Positions 35,007 to 35,888 of a stretch of 35,888 nucleotides of DNA are shown one piece after another. The DNA lies in assembly GCF_002487355.1 (NCBI RefSeq), contig NZ_NTMG01000078.1, positions 1 through 35,888 on the forward strand. The letters are read 5' to 3'. The DNA comes from Candidatus Methanoperedens sp. BLZ2. GTDB taxonomy: Archaea > Halobacteriota > Methanosarcinia > Methanosarcinales > Methanoperedenaceae. The notes under the pieces are model-generated. The model ran no database searches and was not told where the DNA came from. It worked only from the letters and a program-made list of their open reading frames with translations. The translations under genes were made by a program, and so were the position numbers. Position 1 is the stretch's first letter. Each line of letters begins with the position of its first letter.

Positions 35007-35354
35007 CTAAAGAAGCTTCAAATTACCAGTTATCTTATCCAGTTCACCGACTTCAGCAGGCCCGATTCCAAGCACTGTAGTCGTTCCTGGAGGTACTTCG
35101 GTCAATCCCGCATCAGTAATAAGTACGGCTGGAAGGCCATGCCTCCTTGCAAGCTCCCTTAATTCAAAAAGTTCCTTCAGTCCCGGAACTCGTAAGACCA
35201 CTTTCTTCTGGCCTCCTTCTTTCCATGCATCACGGACTTTTTCACTTGTAAATTCATATGTGGAAATTGAAGCATGGGCGACCTGGACCGCAAGTTTGCC
35301 TTTAGATAATTTCAGGTCATCGCGCACGATTATGCATTGTTTATAATCAGTCAT
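35007..35354 (-). CDS. pth2: Peptidyl-tRNA hydrolase, archaeal/eukaryotic type
   Basis: 115 residues from the ATG at 35352-35354, which has GGTG just upstream; an ATG 12 bases earlier is possible. 'YKQCIIVRDDLKLSKGKLAV' plus 'QVAHAS' and 'LPAVLITDAGLTEVPPGTTT' are the Pth2 signatures, with the catalytic Asp in 'DAGLTE' and the final 'VLGIGPAEVGELDKITGNLK'. It frees tRNA from peptidyl-tRNA dropped by ribosomes. It replaces bacterial Pth1, which supports an archaeal host. It lies downstream of the small barrel-type gene. Confidence 0.95.
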   Translation of the reverse strand: MTDYKQCIIVRDDLKLSKGKLAVQVAHASISTYEFTSEKVRDAWKEGGQKKVVLRVPGLKELFELRELARRHGLPAVLITDAGLTEVPPGTTTVLGIGPAEVGELDKITGNLKLL

Positions 35355-35388
35355 AAAAAACACCACATGATCATTGAAAAACCAGGAG

Positions 35389-35718
35389 TCACCGGATCAT
35401 CATGCCTTTATCATCAAATTTCAATACATCTTTCTGATCTTCCCACTCTTTTCCCAGCCTCAGGGATTCTTCCATGTCAAAATCTCCGACTCTTATATTA
35501 TCGCCAGCTTTTATGATAGCTTCAAGAGGGATTGACATGATGCTTTCGGATTTTTTTATTATGATCCTTTTGCCATCAATTGCTATACTTTCCCCGATAT
35601 CAATGTAGTCCTGTTTAACGAATTTACCGATATACAAATGAGTCTTTAGCTGTGCGTCTTCTTCTAAATTCTGAGGGTTTTTCTTGAAAAAACCGGTGAT
35701 CTTGGCAATAATAGACAT
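35389..35718 (-). CDS. Small beta-barrel protein (DUF5749-like, PRC-barrel-like)
   Basis: 109 residues. After a basic N-terminus ('MSIIAKITGFFKKNPQNLEE') comes a run of short strands ('LYIGKFVKQDYIDIGESIAI', 'DGKRIIIKKSESIMSIPLEA') and an acidic C-terminus. It recalls the DUF5749/PRC-barrel-like proteins of methanogenic archaea that sit beside pth2, from memory of the family only. It may bind RNA or a protein partner; no catalytic residues are seen. Confidence 0.65.
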   Translation of the reverse strand: MSIIAKITGFFKKNPQNLEEDAQLKTHLYIGKFVKQDYIDIGESIAIDGKRIIIKKSESIMSIPLEAIIKAGDNIRVGDFDMEESLRLGKEWEDQKDVLKFDDKGMMIR

Positions 35719-35800
35719 TTACATCTTTTATTGTTTATTCTTGAATAAATACTATTGGAACGATAATTGATGAAAGTCCTGTGGTAGACGAGCCCATCCA

Positions 35801-35887
35801 TTAATTAATCCCTTCCATTCCATCATTGTTTTGTACCTTTACGAACAGATAGCACCAGGCTTTGTTATTGAAATAAGCCGTGATGTT
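35801..35887 (-). other. Open frame running in from the right edge
   Basis: The minus-strand frame reads 'NITAYFNNKAWCYLFVKVQN' then 'NDGMEGIN' before TAA at 35801-35803, with no start in view. W-C-Y-x-F-V-K-V-x-x-x-D-G-x-E-G resembles the N-terminus of enolase-superfamily (mandelate racemase type) enzymes, whose genes would not stop here, so it may be a decayed 5' fragment. Too short to be sure. Confidence 0.25.
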
Positions 35888-35888
35888 A

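Overview
The window looks like a chromosomal segment of a cytochrome-rich methanogen-related archaeon of the Methanosarcinales, with Methanoperedens/ANME-2d types as my best guess (inference, not proven). The support is: archaeal TATA boxes 25-30 bases before many starts, GTG/TTG starts, tight ATGA-coupled operons, an archaeal type IV pilin/FlaI/FlaJ-like machine, archaeal Pth2, the siroheme-dependent (Ahb) heme pathway, and a bacterial-type DNA gyrase of the kind Methanosarcinales carry.

Layout. 7-1730: an AT-rich membrane/solenoid protein gene, then a 419-base gap holding a MITE-like element (1272-1418, with target duplication). 1731-8077: a seven-gene plus-strand tetrapyrrole operon (SPASM radical SAM, SAM methyltransferase, DUF2064 transferase, hemL, hemC, cobA, hemD). 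8143-12819: a fused FAD/Fe-S oxidoreductase, an AI-2E-type permease and a small membrane protein. 12818-13400: a scar zone with an aminotransferase tail, a decayed BrnT/CopG-type toxin-antitoxin pair and a possible 42-residue ORF. 13438-23022 (minus strand): gyrB and gyrA, each carrying an intein, separated by about 2.1 kb of accessory sequence (unknown 192-residue protein, TPR protein, MNT nucleotidyltransferase, two start fragments of further nucleotidyltransferase-like genes, and dispersed foldback repeats), followed by a DUF429 gene. 23256-30068: a type IV pilus-like cluster (pilin-like protein, FlaJ-like, FlaI-like) divergent from two FlaH/KaiC-like ATPases. 30108-31836: siroheme decarboxylase (AhbA/B type) and AhbD heme synthase, with a tiny CcmD-like gene divergent. 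31868-35718: CoA-binding protein, unknown small protein, bacterial-type trypsin-fold protease, Fcy1-like cytosine deaminase, Pth2 and a small beta-barrel-type protein.

How it fits together. HemL, HemC and HemD carry glutamate-1-semialdehyde to uroporphyrinogen III, and CobA makes precorrin-2. The Ahb proteins 22 kb away convert siroheme to heme b, and the CcmD-like peptide hints at cytochrome c maturation nearby. The radical SAM/methyltransferase/DUF2064 trio placed ahead of hemL could modify a tetrapyrrole, but this is only a hypothesis.

The most unusual observation is in gyrB. Its intein is a 228-residue mini-intein in which the place of the homing endonuclease is filled by an in-frame foldback repeat. 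The neighbouring gyrA carries a 518-residue intein that still has an HNH-like nuclease. Both inteins would have to splice before the cell has gyrase.
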